Source: Bacteroides mediterraneensis (GTDB lineage Bacteria; Bacteroidota; Bacteroidia; Bacteroidales; Bacteroidaceae). From it: 64,000 nucleotides of DNA. Both the position numbers and the translations under genes were made by a program. The stretch is from positions 2,748 to 66,747 of the forward strand of contig NZ_JACJKA010000015.1 in assembly GCF_016900355.1 (NCBI RefSeq), read 5' to 3'. Shown here piece after piece: positions 53,008-62,710 of the stretch. Positions within the stretch are counted from its first letter, which is position 1. Each line of letters begins with the position of its first letter. The notes below the pieces were generated by a model. The model was not told where the DNA came from. It was given only the letters and a program-made list of their open reading frames with translations, and searched no databases.

Positions 53008-53046
53008 ATTAAGTTTTTTCGTTGCTTTCTCTCTCGATTGCGGTTG

Positions 53047-53076
53047 CAAAGGTAGTACAATTTTTTGAACCTGCAA
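53047..53076 (-). promoter_or_regulatory. tRNA-Asp promoter
   Basis: On the minus strand TTG (53076-53074), a 19-base spacer and TACCTTTG (53054-53047) match the Bacteroides consensus. Confidence 0.75.
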
Positions 53077-53224
53077 TAGCTTCGTGAAAAATTTTTCAAC
53101 AGGAGACTTATACAGGAAATATAAGAAATAGGAAAAAACAGGCTCTCCCACTCCATCTTGTCAGAAAAAGAAAGCAGACGCCAAACTTTCCGTTGCGTTT
53201 ATTAGGAGATTGATTATAATTCGT

Positions 53225-53232
53225 TACTTTTG
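53225..53232 (+). promoter_or_regulatory. -7 box of the his operon
   Basis: TACTTTTG at 53225-53232, 38 bases before the hisH ATG. The -33 region is weak. Confidence 0.5.
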
Positions 53233-53270
53233 CAAAAACAATTTTTTCTCATAAAAAACAATACAGAAGA

Positions 53271-53861
53271 ATGAAAATTGCCATCATCAAATACAACGCC
53301 GGCAACCTTTTTTCGGTGGATTGTGCCTTGAAACGGCTGGGCGTGGAACCTGTCATTACCCACGATAAGGAAACGCTGCTCAGTGCCGACAAGGTGATTT
53401 TTCCGGGAGTGGGCGAAGCACGCACCACCATGGACTACCTGAAGGGATGCGGACTGGACCAACTCATCAAAGACCTCAAACAGCCGGTACTGGGTATCTG
53501 CTTAGGCATGCAGCTGCTTTGCCGCCATTCTGAGGAAGGCGACGTAGACTGTCTGGGAATCTTCGACGCGGAAGTGAAGAAATTCCAGCCGACCCATCCG
53601 GAAGAAAAGGTACCCCATATGGGATGGAACACGCTCTCACACCTTCGCAGCCCATTGTTCCAAGGACTTAAAGAGGAAGAATTCGTGTATTTCGTCCATA
53701 GTTTCTATGTGCCGGTCAACGAGTTTACTGCTGCCACTACGGAATATATCACTCCCTTCGGTGCAGCATTGCACAAGGACAATTTCTATGCTACCCAGTT
53801 CCACCCGGAAAAGAGCGGAAAGGTGGGCGAATGCATCCTGCGCAACTTCCTGAATCTATAA
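53271..53861 (+). CDS. hisH: Imidazole glycerol phosphate synthase, glutaminase subunit
   Basis: A 196-residue class I glutamine amidotransferase that feeds ammonia to HisF in histidine synthesis. The start IIKYNAGNLFSVDCALKRLG is typical. The nucleophile loop is VLGICLGMQLLC (Cys), and the His/Glu pair lies in TQFHPEKSGKVGE. It is the first gene of hisH-hisA-hisF-hisIE-ftsE, 30 bases from hisA. The remaining his genes must be elsewhere. Confidence 0.96.
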   Translation: MKIAIIKYNAGNLFSVDCALKRLGVEPVITHDKETLLSADKVIFPGVGEARTTMDYLKGCGLDQLIKDLKQPVLGICLGMQLLCRHSEEGDVDCLGIFDAEVKKFQPTHPEEKVPHMGWNTLSHLRSPLFQGLKEEEFVYFVHSFYVPVNEFTAATTEYITPFGAALHKDNFYATQFHPEKSGKVGECILRNFLNL

Positions 53862-53891
53862 TCTTTTACTCAATTTGCATAAGAACATCCT

Positions 53892-54614
53892 ATGATAGAA
53901 CTTATACCTGCCATCGACGTCATCGACGGCAAATGCGTGCGGCTTTCACAAGGAGACTACCAGTCGAAAAAGGTGTACAACGAGAATCCCGTGGAAGTGG
54001 CCAAGATGTTTGAAGCACACGGCATCCAGCGGCTGCATGTGGTGGACCTGGATGGAGCGGCTTCCAAACATATCGTAAATTATAAGGTACTGGAGGCGTT
54101 GGCCGGACAGACCTCACTGGTCATCGACTTCGGCGGAGGTATCAAAAGTGACGAAGACCTGCACATCGCTTTCGAGAGCGGGGCGCGGATGGTCACCTTG
54201 GGCAGCATTGCCGTGAAAGAGCCGGATACGTTCGGCCGATGGATGGAGGCTTACGGTAGTGAGCGGATTATCTTAGGAGCGGATGCCAAGGACGGAAAAA
54301 TCGCCGTGAACGGCTGGCTGGAATGCAGCCGGATGGAACTGATGCCGTTTCTCGACGAATACATTAAGAAGGGTGTCACCAAAGTGCTCTGCACGGACAT
54401 CTCCCGCGACGGCATGCTCAACGGCCCGTCCATCGACTTATACAAGGAAATTATCCAAGCACATCCCGACCTGCACCTGATTGCCAGCGGAGGTATCAGT
54501 GGCATGAAAGACATTGAAGCGCTGGAAGAGGCCGGCATCCCGGCGGTAGTGTTCGGAAAGGCTTTTTACGAAGGGCGAATCACCCTGAACGACTTAAAGG
54601 CTTTCCTACCTTAA
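53892..54614 (+). CDS. hisA: ProFAR isomerase
   Basis: A 240-residue TIM barrel that isomerises ProFAR to PRFAR. The N-terminal [20 protein letters not shown] carries the first catalytic Asp. [14 protein letters not shown] and [16 protein letters not shown] are the phosphate-binding loops, and [13 protein letters not shown] holds the second Asp. Length and position after hisH are normal. Confidence 0.96.
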   Translation: MIELIPAIDVIDGKCVRLSQGDYQSKKVYNENPVEVAKMFEAHGIQRLHVVDLDGAASKHIVNYKVLEALAGQTSLVIDFGGGIKSDEDLHIAFESGARMVTLGSIAVKEPDTFGRWMEAYGSERIILGADAKDGKIAVNGWLECSRMELMPFLDEYIKKGVTKVLCTDISRDGMLNGPSIDLYKEIIQAHPDLHLIASGGISGMKDIEALEEAGIPAVVFGKAFYEGRITLNDLKAFLP

Positions 54615-54636
54615 AACTTATTCAAGAAACAGAACT

Positions 54637-55392
54637 ATGTTAGCAAAGAGAATCATACCTTGTCTGGACATCAAGGACGGACAGACAGTGAAAGGAACCA
54701 ACTTCGTCAACCTGCGGCAAGCCGGTGACCCGGTGGAACTGGGAAAGGCGTACAGCGAACAGGGGGCAGACGAGCTGGTCTACCTGGACATCACGGCCAG
54801 CCACGAAGGCCGCAAAACATTTACGGAACTGGTGAAACGCATCTCGGCGGAAATCAATATTCCGTTCACCGTGGGGGGCGGCATCCATGAACTAAGCGAT
54901 GTGGAACGACTTCTGAACGCCGGAGCAGACAAGGTGTCCATCAACTCCTCTGCCCTCCGCAACCCGCAGCTCATCGACGACATAGCCCTTCACTTCGGGT
55001 CGCAGGTGTGCGTGGTAGCCATCGATGCACGCCAGACTCCGCAGGGTTGGAAATGTTACCTCAACGGAGGACGACTGGAGACCGACCGTTTCCTGATGGA
55101 ATGGGCGGAAGAAGCCAACAGCCGGGGCGCGGGAGAAATCCTGTTCACCAGCATGGATCACGACGGGGTGAAGGAAGGCTATGCCAATGAGGCACTGGCC
55201 GAACTGGCCGACCGACTGTCCATCCCGGTCATCGCTTCGGGAGGCGCCGGCAAGAAAGAACACTTCCGCGATGCATTTACACTGGGAAAAGCCAATGCAG
55301 CACTTGCGGCCAGTGTTTTTCACTTCGGAGAGATACGAATTCCCGAATTAAAAGATTACCTTTGCCAAGAAGGCGTGACCGTACGCAGATAA
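54637..55392 (+). CDS. hisF: Imidazole glycerol phosphate synthase, cyclase subunit
   Basis: A 251-residue TIM barrel partner of HisH. Signatures are [20 protein letters not shown] (catalytic Asp), [22 protein letters not shown], and [14 protein letters not shown] (second Asp). It starts 22 bases after hisA. Confidence 0.97.
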   Translation: MLAKRIIPCLDIKDGQTVKGTNFVNLRQAGDPVELGKAYSEQGADELVYLDITASHEGRKTFTELVKRISAEINIPFTVGGGIHELSDVERLLNAGADKVSINSSALRNPQLIDDIALHFGSQVCVVAIDARQTPQGWKCYLNGGRLETDRFLMEWAEEANSRGAGEILFTSMDHDGVKEGYANEALAELADRLSIPVIASGGAGKKEHFRDAFTLGKANAALAASVFHFGEIRIPELKDYLCQEGVTVRR

Positions 55393-55431
55393 AGACATTT
55401 TTAACCACTAATTATACAAAAGCAAGAAATT

Positions 55432-56043
55432 ATGGAACTGGATTTTGACAAAATGAATGGCCTGATTCCGGCCATCATTCAAGATAACTACACACAGAAA
55501 GTATTGATGCTGGGCTTCATGAACAAGGAAGCCTATGAGAAGACCGTAAAAACGGGAAAGGTAACTTTCTTCAGCCGCACGAAAAACCGCCTGTGGACCA
55601 AGGGCGAACAGAGTGGCAACTTCCTGCACGTGGTATCCATCAAGGCGGACTGTGACAACGACACCCTGCTCATCATGGTACACCCGGACGGCCCAGTCTG
55701 CCATACAGGAACCGATACTTGCTGGGGCGAAAAAAACGAGCAGGACATCATGTTCCTGAAGGAACTGCAGGATTTTATTGACCGCCGGCGCCAAGAAATG
55801 CCGGAAAAGTCCTACACTACCAGTCTGTTCAATTCGGGGGTCAACAAGATGGCACAGAAAGTGGGTGAAGAAGCGGTAGAAACAGTCATCGAGGCTTGCA
55901 ACGGTACTGATGAACGCCTGATTTATGAAGGAGCCGACCTGCTGTATCACCTGATTGTGTTGCTCACCTACAAAGGTTACCGCATCGAAGACTTGGCCCG
56001 TGAACTGAAAGAACGCCACAGCGCGACCTGGAAAAAACATTAA
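55432..56043 (+). CDS. hisIE: Bifunctional PR-AMP cyclohydrolase / PR-ATP pyrophosphatase
   Basis: A 203-residue fusion. HisI part (about 1-110): MLGFMNKEAYEKTVKTGKVT, FFSRTKNRLWTKGEQSGNFL, and Cys/His metal ligands in DCDNDTLL and CHTGTDTCW. HisE part (about 115-203): GVNKMAQKVGEEAVETVIEA, then GADLLYHLIVLL. The stop overlaps the next ATG as TAATG, so ftsE is in the same operon. Confidence 0.96.
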   Translation: MELDFDKMNGLIPAIIQDNYTQKVLMLGFMNKEAYEKTVKTGKVTFFSRTKNRLWTKGEQSGNFLHVVSIKADCDNDTLLIMVHPDGPVCHTGTDTCWGEKNEQDIMFLKELQDFIDRRRQEMPEKSYTTSLFNSGVNKMAQKVGEEAVETVIEACNGTDERLIYEGADLLYHLIVLLTYKGYRIEDLARELKERHSATWKKH

Positions 56044-56732
56044 TGCAAAGCATGGAAGAACAACCGCTTATCACATATCAGCATGTCAGCATCAGCCTGC
56101 AGGGACAGGAAATCCTTTCTGACGTGAACTTCGAACTGAAGAAGGGGGAATTTGTCTACCTTATCGGGAAGGTGGGCAGCGGAAAATCCACTTTCCTGAA
56201 AACTCTCTACGGAGAAGTGGACATCAACGATGGAGAGGCACAAGTTTTAGGCTACTCTATCCGCCAGCTGAAACGAAAAGACCTCCCTACCCTGCGCCGG
56301 AAACTGGGCATCGTATTCCAAGATTTCCAGTTGCTGACTGACCGTACCGTACACGAAAATTTAAAGTTCGTGCTCAAGGCTACAGGATGGAAAAGCCGTA
56401 CGGAAATAGAAAAGCGAATCGAAGAAGTGCTGCGGCAGGTAGGCATGGAAAATAAAGGATACAAAATGCCCAACGAGCTTTCAGGGGGTGAACAGCAACG
56501 CATCGTCATCGCACGGGCCATCCTGAACCAGCCGGACATCATCTTGGCTGATGAACCGACGGGTAACCTCGACGTGGAGACCGGACGGCACATTGTGGAA
56601 CTATTGCAGGATATCTGCCGGCAAGGATCGGCCATCATCATGACCACACACAACCTGAGCCTGCTGTCGGAATATCCAGGAAAAGTGTACAAATGTGAGC
56701 ATCATCACTTGACAGAAACCGAAAATTCATAA
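56043..56732 (+). CDS. ftsE: FtsE-like ABC transporter ATPase
   Basis: A 229-residue ABC ATPase. Walker A is IGKVGSGKSTFLKTLYGE, the Q-loop is GIVFQDFQLL, the signature is LSGGEQQRIVIARA, Walker B is IILADEPTGNLD, and the H-loop is MTTHN. The sequence is closest to FtsE, which with FtsX links division to murein hydrolases. No ftsX follows, so its partner is elsewhere. The ATG overlaps the hisIE stop; a second ATG at 56052 is possible. Coupling to histidine genes is only positional. Confidence 0.85.
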   Translation: MQSMEEQPLITYQHVSISLQGQEILSDVNFELKKGEFVYLIGKVGSGKSTFLKTLYGEVDINDGEAQVLGYSIRQLKRKDLPTLRRKLGIVFQDFQLLTDRTVHENLKFVLKATGWKSRTEIEKRIEEVLRQVGMENKGYKMPNELSGGEQQRIVIARAILNQPDIILADEPTGNLDVETGRHIVELLQDICRQGSAIIMTTHNLSLLSEYPGKVYKCEHHHLTETENS

Positions 56733-56792
56733 AAAAGACAAAGGAGCAAAAGGAATTTCGCCAAAATGAACTTAAAATAGGGTTTTTATTAC

Positions 56793-56800
56793 TACATTTG
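56793..56800 (+). promoter_or_regulatory. -7 box of lysC
   Basis: TACATTTG at 56793-56800, 47 bases before the lysC ATG; the -33 box is weak. No riboswitch is apparent in the short leader. Confidence 0.45.
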
Positions 56801-56847
56801 CTCCCGAAAATAATTAATTATAAAACATTTTAAATTCGAAACGTAAA

Positions 56848-58173
56848 ATGAAAGTTTTAAAGTTTGGAGGTACATCCGTAGGTTCCGCTCAAAGAATGAA
56901 GGATGTGGCCAAATTAATCAATGACGGCGAACAGAAAATTGTAGTCCTGTCTGCCATGTCGGGTACGACGAACACATTGGTTGAAATTTCGGATTATCTG
57001 TACAAGAAAAATCCAGAAGGTGCTAATGAAATCATCAACAAACTGGAAGCGAAGTATAAACAGCACATTGATGAGTTATATTCTACAGAAGAATATAAAC
57101 AGAAGACACTGGATTTTGTAAAATCGGTTTTTGATTACATTCGTTCTTATACGAAAGACATATTTACGTTGTTTGAAGAAAAAGTCATCCTGGCACAGGG
57201 AGAAATCATCTCCACAAACATGGTGACAAACTATTTGTGCGAACAGGGCGTGAAAGCCATCCTGATTCCGGCATTGGAATACATGCGTACGGACAAGAAC
57301 GGCGAACCGGATCTGACCTACATCCGCGAGAAACTGGAAGCACAACTGGAAGCCAATCCGGGCTACGAAATTTATATCACACAGGGATTCATCTGTCGCA
57401 ATGCGTACGGTGAAATCGACAACCTGCAGCGTGGCGGAAGTGACTATACTGCTTCTTTAATCGGTGCGGCCATCAACGCATCAGAAATCCAGATTTGGAC
57501 GGATATCGATGGAATGCACGACAACGACCCACGTGTAGTAGACAAGACCTCTCCAGTACGTCAGCTGCACTTTGAGGAAGCAGCCGAACTGGCTTACTTC
57601 GGGGCCAAGATTCTGCATCCAACCTGTATCCAGCCGGCTAAATATGCCAACATTCCGGTACGACTGCTGAACACCATGGAACCGTCGGCTCCGGGCACGC
57701 TGATTTCAAACGATACAGAAAAGGGCAAAATCAAGGCAGTAGCTGCCAAAGACAACATCACCGCTATCAAAATCAAGTCCAGTCGTATGCTGTTGGCTCA
57801 CGGCTTCTTGCGCAAGGTGTTCGAAATCTTCGAAAGCTACCAGACAGCTATCGATATGGTATGTACTTCAGAAGTAGGCGTATCCATGTCAATTGACAAT
57901 ACGAAGCACTTGAACGAAATCGTAAACGACTTGAAGAAGTACGGAACGGTAACAGTAGACCACGACATGTGCATTGTTTGTGTAGTGGGCGACCTGGAAT
58001 GGGAAAACGTAGGCTTTGAAGCCAAAGCACTCGATGCCATGCGTGAAATTCCGGTACGTATGATTTCATTCGGCGGCAGTAACTACAATATCTCTTTCCT
58101 GATTCGTGAAGCGGACAAGAAGAGAGCGCTTCAGTCACTGAGCGACGTGCTGTTCAACGGCAACAAAAAATAA
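56848..58173 (+). CDS. lysC: Aspartate kinase
   Basis: A 441-residue monofunctional aspartokinase, the first step of the lysine, threonine and methionine branch. The kinase domain starts MKVLKFGGTSVGSAQRMKDV and has LQRGGSDYTASLIGAAI and WTDIDGMHDNDPRVV. The C-terminal ACT pair includes MVCTSEVGVSMSIDN and ICVVGDLEWENVGFEAKALD. Together with lysA next door it suggests feed into the DAP/lysine pathway. A strong terminator follows. Confidence 0.95.
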   Translation: MKVLKFGGTSVGSAQRMKDVAKLINDGEQKIVVLSAMSGTTNTLVEISDYLYKKNPEGANEIINKLEAKYKQHIDELYSTEEYKQKTLDFVKSVFDYIRSYTKDIFTLFEEKVILAQGEIISTNMVTNYLCEQGVKAILIPALEYMRTDKNGEPDLTYIREKLEAQLEANPGYEIYITQGFICRNAYGEIDNLQRGGSDYTASLIGAAINASEIQIWTDIDGMHDNDPRVVDKTSPVRQLHFEEAAELAYFGAKILHPTCIQPAKYANIPVRLLNTMEPSAPGTLISNDTEKGKIKAVAAKDNITAIKIKSSRMLLAHGFLRKVFEIFESYQTAIDMVCTSEVGVSMSIDNTKHLNEIVNDLKKYGTVTVDHDMCIVCVVGDLEWENVGFEAKALDAMREIPVRMISFGGSNYNISFLIREADKKRALQSLSDVLFNGNKK

Positions 58174-58191
58174 AGATATTTATATACAGCG

Positions 58192-58233
58192 AAAAGCGGA
58201 GGATACGGTCAAAACCGCATCGTCCGCTTTTTT
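58192..58233 (+). terminator. Terminator after lysC
   Basis: AAAAGCGGA (58192-58200) pairs with TCCGCTTTT (58223-58231) around an inner CGGT-CAAA-ACCG hairpin, followed by T's. Confidence 0.85.
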
Positions 58234-58266
58234 ATCATGATATCAATCCAAAACAACTAAACCTAC

Positions 58267-59427
58267 ATGAAAGCGAATTTTCCAATAGCACATTTCAGAG
58301 AGATTGAAACCCCGTTTTATTATTATGACACAAACCTGCTGCGGGAGACCCTGAACAAAATCAAGGAAGAAGCAGGAAAATACAATAAATTCTGTGTACA
58401 TTATGCCATCAAAGCCAATGCCAACCCCAAGGTGCTGCGCATCATCCGCGAAAGCGGACTGGGTGCCGACTGCGTGAGTGGTGGTGAAATCCAAGCGGCC
58501 GTTGAAGCAGGATTCCCGGCCAGCAAAATCGTATTTGCCGGGGTAGGAAAAACCGACAAGGAAATCAATCTGGGACTGGATTATGACATTTTCTGCTTCA
58601 ACGTAGAATCTATTCCGGAACTGGAGGTCATCAATGAACTGGCTGCAGCAAAGAACAAGATAGCCCGCGTAGCATTCCGTATCAACCCGGATGTAGGTGC
58701 GCATACGCATGCCAACATCACTACCGGACTGGCAGAAAACAAATTCGGCATCAGCATGCAGGACATGGACCACATCATCGACCTGGCCTTGGAAATGAAA
58801 AACGTGAAGTTCGTGGGACTGCATTTCCACATTGGCTCACAGATTCTGGACATGGGCGACTTCGTGGCACTCTGCAACCGCATCAATGAATTGCAGGAAA
58901 AACTGTATGCCCGCCAGATTATCGTAGAACACATCAACGTGGGAGGCGGACTGGGCATCGACTATGCACATCCGAACCGCCAGCCAATTCCGGACTTTGC
59001 AGACTATTTTGCTACTTATCACAAGCACCTGCGCCTGCGCCCGCAGCAAACACTGCACTTTGAACTGGGCCGCTCGGTAGTAGGACAGTGCGGAAGCCTC
59101 ATCACCAAGGTAACTTACGTAAAACAAGGCACCAACAAGCAGTTTGCTATTGTAGATGCAGGTATGACCGACCTGATTCGTCCGGCTTTGTACCAAGCTT
59201 ACCACAAGATTGAAAACCTAACCTCGGAAGAATCAGTAGAAACCTACGACGTGGTAGGTCCTATCTGCGAATCATCCGACGTGTTCGGCAAAGCCATCGA
59301 CCTGAACAAGGTACACCGCGGCGACCTGATTGCCCTGCGCTCTGCTGGAGCTTACGGTGAAATCATGGCTTCAGGCTACAATTGCCGCCCGCTGCCGAAA
59401 GGTTATACATCGGACGAACTGGTATAA
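58267..59427 (+). CDS. lysA: Diaminopimelate decarboxylase
   Basis: A 386-residue PLP enzyme that makes lysine from meso-DAP. The PLP lysine lies in FCVHYAIKANANPKVL. The HIGSQILDMGDF and HINVGGGLGIDY motifs bind phosphate. VVGPICESSDVFGK supplies the Cys, and SAGAYGEIMASGYN the C-terminal Tyr region. It is shorter than proteobacterial LysA, as usual in Bacteroidota. It is preceded by the lysC terminator, so it has its own promoter or depends on read-through. Confidence 0.96.
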   Translation: MKANFPIAHFREIETPFYYYDTNLLRETLNKIKEEAGKYNKFCVHYAIKANANPKVLRIIRESGLGADCVSGGEIQAAVEAGFPASKIVFAGVGKTDKEINLGLDYDIFCFNVESIPELEVINELAAAKNKIARVAFRINPDVGAHTHANITTGLAENKFGISMQDMDHIIDLALEMKNVKFVGLHFHIGSQILDMGDFVALCNRINELQEKLYARQIIVEHINVGGGLGIDYAHPNRQPIPDFADYFATYHKHLRLRPQQTLHFELGRSVVGQCGSLITKVTYVKQGTNKQFAIVDAGMTDLIRPALYQAYHKIENLTSEESVETYDVVGPICESSDVFGKAIDLNKVHRGDLIALRSAGAYGEIMASGYNCRPLPKGYTSDELV

Positions 59428-59436
59428 GCAGTCATT

Positions 59437-61626
59437 CTACTTATTAAATAATTCGAAGGTAAATTTACATCCCACGGAGGTAAATTTACCTTTTTCATTT
59501 CCGATAAAGATTCCTGCATCGAACAGATGAGTGGCAAAGCCATAACCAAACTCCAGGTAGGGATTCAAATGGGGCATGAACAGAATGCCTGCATAGATTC
59601 GTTCTTTTTGGATGAAGGACAGCAGTCGGTTTACAGGATAAAGAAGGATGAAAGGCGCTTCAAACGTCATATTGCCACGAAGATAATGCCGAGATGCATT
59701 GTACCAGCGTCCATCCAACATTTGGAAAGTTCCTCCAATGTCATCGTCCCAACCCTGCGGCAAGTTCAAGTTGGCAAAGTGCACATAATCTACGAAATAC
59801 ATGTCCGACTGATTCGTAAACATTCCCCCTCCGATGTGATAGGCAATGGATCGGACATTTTTGAGACGGATAATCTGTTCCACTGAGCATTCAATACGCT
59901 CATAGGTTCCCGAGTTTTTCAGTAGCCTGATACCTCTTTCATAATCTAACATGAAAGTCGGATAATAGGAACCTACATTGATTTTTCGATTGCCATTCAT
60001 ATAATAATACATGCCCGGCGTCCACTCCAAACGAAGGCGAGGTGCGAAACTGTTATAACGGGAACGGACACGAGCTTCCACCTCCGGCGTACTCTTGGTA
60101 TATCGCCAGTGCATAGCCAAACCTGTACCCAGTTTCAGGCCGTTGCACAGTTCAATGTTGTGCGATACATCCACATACACATCCTTGAAATAATCCAGTT
60201 CCAACCCCTCGAACGAGAACGTACTGTCGGGCATTTCTTTCAATTGGTCGAGTACCACACTACTGTAAATGCGGTTACCATTTCCAGCATGTATCTCAAG
60301 GGAGCCCAACCTGCGGGGATTGTAAAAATATTCAATATCGGCCTTGGCATAAAGCTCCTTCTTGGTAAAATTATAACCAATCTGCGGTGCGATACGCAGC
60401 AGACGCCCATCATGAAACAATTTGTTGTACTTGAACACCTGCCGATAGGAAATCCCGTTCCGGTGACTGTAACTCACAAGCAACGGATTGATTAACGGAG
60501 AACAGTTGATGCTTCCTACCCGCGACAGGTCGATGTCATAACTGCTGATCAAGGCATCCCCTATCTGACCGAGGAATACCATATTCTTTTGGAACTTCGT
60601 AGGTGGAGGCTTCAAGGTATCTGCCTCCCGCTGCCTTCTCCGTTCGTCAGCCATCCGGTAAAGCGAATCTTCATAAGACGACAATGGAATTGGACGGATA
60701 CGGTTGAACGAGTCTCGTTCCACCACCAAACGACTGGTATCGCACGTCAACGTATACGAATTGGAAAGATTGTGATCATTCGTTTTTTTCACAATCCACT
60801 CCTCCCCCGGCTTACGAAACGTCACCGAAGAATAACGCATCCATCCGGTGTATTTCATCTCCAGATGGTTTTTCAGAAACTTAAAATTCAAATCCAGGTT
60901 CATCAATACCGGAAGATATCTGGTTTCTTTTTCCTCTCCCATTTGCATATTCAAGTGGAACCTGATTAAGTCATATCGTCCTCGCAAATCCATTCGTCGG
61001 ATAGTCCAATCGTCAGAAGAAAGCCATAACGACCCTTCCACCAGCTGCGTACTCCGATAACGGGGAATCACCCGAATGCAATAAAGCTTGCCATCCAAAC
61101 GAGGTTCCACACTTTCCAACAGATAACGATAGTGTATCCGTGCCTTCTCATTCAAAGGTGACAACAATTTGTTACCCATCAAAGAAGGCGAATAAATATT
61201 GAATTTCATGTAATCTATCACATCGAAAATCTGTCCTCTGTTACTGGGAAAAGTGGTGGATATGGCCCTAATCTTCCGGTCGATAATTCCAGGTGCCGTG
61301 TACTGAAGGTCGCTGATAGATTCATGCACATAATCCTTTATCCCCTTTTCCAACCTGAACATCGAAGGCACATAACGAATGATGCGATTCTGCTTGTGGA
61401 CTGTAAGATGCCCCTTCAAATACAAATCGGCCTTATAACCTTTGACCTCATGCGAATAAATGGAAGCTGCCTGGAACATATATTGCAGAATGGAATCAGG
61501 CACCATGGGCCTAAAAGGAAGAGCCGGAGTATTGTCACGTGCCATTCCCCGTTGTGGAATACCGCTCAGCAGACATAAAGCCCACAGTCCCCACCAAACT
61601 ACATATAAGGCTTTTCTTATTCGCAT
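59437..61626 (-). CDS. DUF5686-type outer-membrane protein
   Basis: About 729 residues from the ATG at 61626 (MRIRKALYVVWWGLWALCLL), which gives a normal signal peptide ending near GMARD. The open frame runs 23 codons further. The N-terminal third is a periplasmic part (HEVKGYKADLYLKGHLTVHK). The rest is a beta-barrel rich in aromatic strand ends (LEMKYTGWMRYSSVTF; GYNFTKKELYAKADIEYFYN), with the final strand FTSVGCKFTFELF. It resembles DUF5686 proteins without their usual carboxypeptidase-like front domain. It is convergent with lysA and divergent from the Crp-type regulator. Confidence 0.75.
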   Translation of the reverse strand: MRIRKALYVVWWGLWALCLLSGIPQRGMARDNTPALPFRPMVPDSILQYMFQAASIYSHEVKGYKADLYLKGHLTVHKQNRIIRYVPSMFRLEKGIKDYVHESISDLQYTAPGIIDRKIRAISTTFPSNRGQIFDVIDYMKFNIYSPSLMGNKLLSPLNEKARIHYRYLLESVEPRLDGKLYCIRVIPRYRSTQLVEGSLWLSSDDWTIRRMDLRGRYDLIRFHLNMQMGEEKETRYLPVLMNLDLNFKFLKNHLEMKYTGWMRYSSVTFRKPGEEWIVKKTNDHNLSNSYTLTCDTSRLVVERDSFNRIRPIPLSSYEDSLYRMADERRRQREADTLKPPPTKFQKNMVFLGQIGDALISSYDIDLSRVGSINCSPLINPLLVSYSHRNGISYRQVFKYNKLFHDGRLLRIAPQIGYNFTKKELYAKADIEYFYNPRRLGSLEIHAGNGNRIYSSVVLDQLKEMPDSTFSFEGLELDYFKDVYVDVSHNIELCNGLKLGTGLAMHWRYTKSTPEVEARVRSRYNSFAPRLRLEWTPGMYYYMNGNRKINVGSYYPTFMLDYERGIRLLKNSGTYERIECSVEQIIRLKNVRSIAYHIGGGMFTNQSDMYFVDYVHFANLNLPQGWDDDIGGTFQMLDGRWYNASRHYLRGNMTFEAPFILLYPVNRLLSFIQKERIYAGILFMPHLNPYLEFGYGFATHLFDAGIFIGNEKGKFTSVGCKFTFELFNK
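59458..59495 (+). terminator. lysA terminator inside the convergent gene
   Basis: GGTAAATTTAC (59458-59468) and GTAAATTTACC (59480-59490) form an 11-bp stem with an 11-base loop, followed by five T. It lies within the last codons of the DUF5686 gene. Confidence 0.75.
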
Positions 61627-61705
61627 TCTTAGGCAAATATATAACAAAGGCCTATTCCAGGGGCATTTTTTGCCGGGAAAAAAGAAAATTTTCAAATTTT
61701 CTTTC

Positions 61706-61713
61706 TATCTTTG
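61706..61713 (+). promoter_or_regulatory. -7 box of the Crp/Fnr gene
   Basis: TATCTTTG at 61706-61713, 28 bases before the ATG at 61742. Confidence 0.5.
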
Positions 61714-61741
61714 TGCTAAATAACATGGTTTTGGAACATTT

Positions 61742-62443
61742 ATGGTAAAAAAGGAATTAACAGAAGCTGAGATTGCCGAAAGTATACCAGATTTATGGCA
61801 ACCATTGACCCAGCAGCAACGCGAATTGCTCGCTCAAAACTTCACCATTCAAAAATATAAGAAAAACGAAACTATTTACTGTGAAGGGGAAACTCCAGAA
61901 AATCTGATGTGCCTGCTCAACGGCAAAGTAAAGATTTACAAAGACGGAGTTGGAGGAAGAAGCCAAATTATCCGTGTCATTAAAAACAAGGAATATTTTG
62001 CTTACCGGGCTTACTTCGCCGAAGAAAACTTCGTGACTGCAGCAGCTGCTTTCGAACCTTGTACCATGTGCCTGATCCCGATGCCCGTCATCATCAAACT
62101 GATTATGGAGAACGCAAATCTGGCCATGTTTTTCATCAAACAGTTATCAAAGGACTTAGGTATCTCAGATGAAAGAACCGTCAACCTGACTCAGAAACAC
62201 ATCCGTGGACGTCTGGCAGAATCGTTGCTCTTCCTGAAAGAAACCTACGGCGTAGAAGAGGACCAGTGTACCCTGAGTATCTATCTCTCAAGAGAAGACT
62301 TGGCCAATCTTTCGAATATGACTACTTCCAATGCCATTCGTACATTGTCAAACTTTGCAGCCGAGAAACTGATTATTATTGACGGACGAAAAATAAAGAT
62401 TATTGACGAGGAGAAGCTGAAGAAAATCAGCAAAATAGGCTAA
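61742..62443 (+). CDS. Crp/Fnr-family transcription regulator
   Basis: A 233-residue protein. The cyclic-nucleotide-binding fold spans about 20-140 (NFTIQKYKKNETIYCEGETP, then LMCLLNGKVKIYKDG). The winged helix follows (about 150-225: KHIRGRLAESLLFLKETYG, LSREDLANLSNMTTSNAIRT). The cAMP-contact motif of E. coli Crp is not evident, and no FeS Cys cluster is seen, so the ligand is unknown. It is divergently transcribed from the outer-membrane protein gene. Confidence 0.88.
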   Translation: MVKKELTEAEIAESIPDLWQPLTQQQRELLAQNFTIQKYKKNETIYCEGETPENLMCLLNGKVKIYKDGVGGRSQIIRVIKNKEYFAYRAYFAEENFVTAAAAFEPCTMCLIPMPVIIKLIMENANLAMFFIKQLSKDLGISDERTVNLTQKHIRGRLAESLLFLKETYGVEEDQCTLSIYLSREDLANLSNMTTSNAIRTLSNFAAEKLIIIDGRKIKIIDEEKLKKISKIG

Positions 62444-62480
62444 CAACTCCTTATATTATAATACCTCCGAGGTATTGTTG

Positions 62481-62541
62481 ACAGTTATATTGATTCCCAA
62501 GAATTACTTGATACAGAAGGAAACAATATAACTGTTTTTTA
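62481..62541 (+). terminator. Terminator after the Crp/Fnr gene
   Basis: ACAGTTATATTG (62481-62492) pairs with CAATATAACTGT (62524-62535), followed by six T; the loop is long (31 bases). A second small hairpin (AATACCTCCGAGGTATT) lies just upstream. Confidence 0.65.
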
Positions 62542-62710
62542 TTGCCTTCCCATGCCTGAAAAAACGAATCTCAGCTTACTGCTTCTCTTTATAAAAATTT
62601 GCAAGATTCATTTCCCAAACGTATTTTTGTGTCAGTATATTATTAACAATTAATCTTACTGACATGGATAATAACACAACACAAAAAAGGAAACAGGTTT
62701 TCTCGCCCGA

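Noticed and set aside
56043-56732. Treating the FtsE-like ATPase as part of histidine metabolism
   Set aside because: It overlaps hisIE by one base, but its sequence is FtsE-like; the link is transcriptional only.
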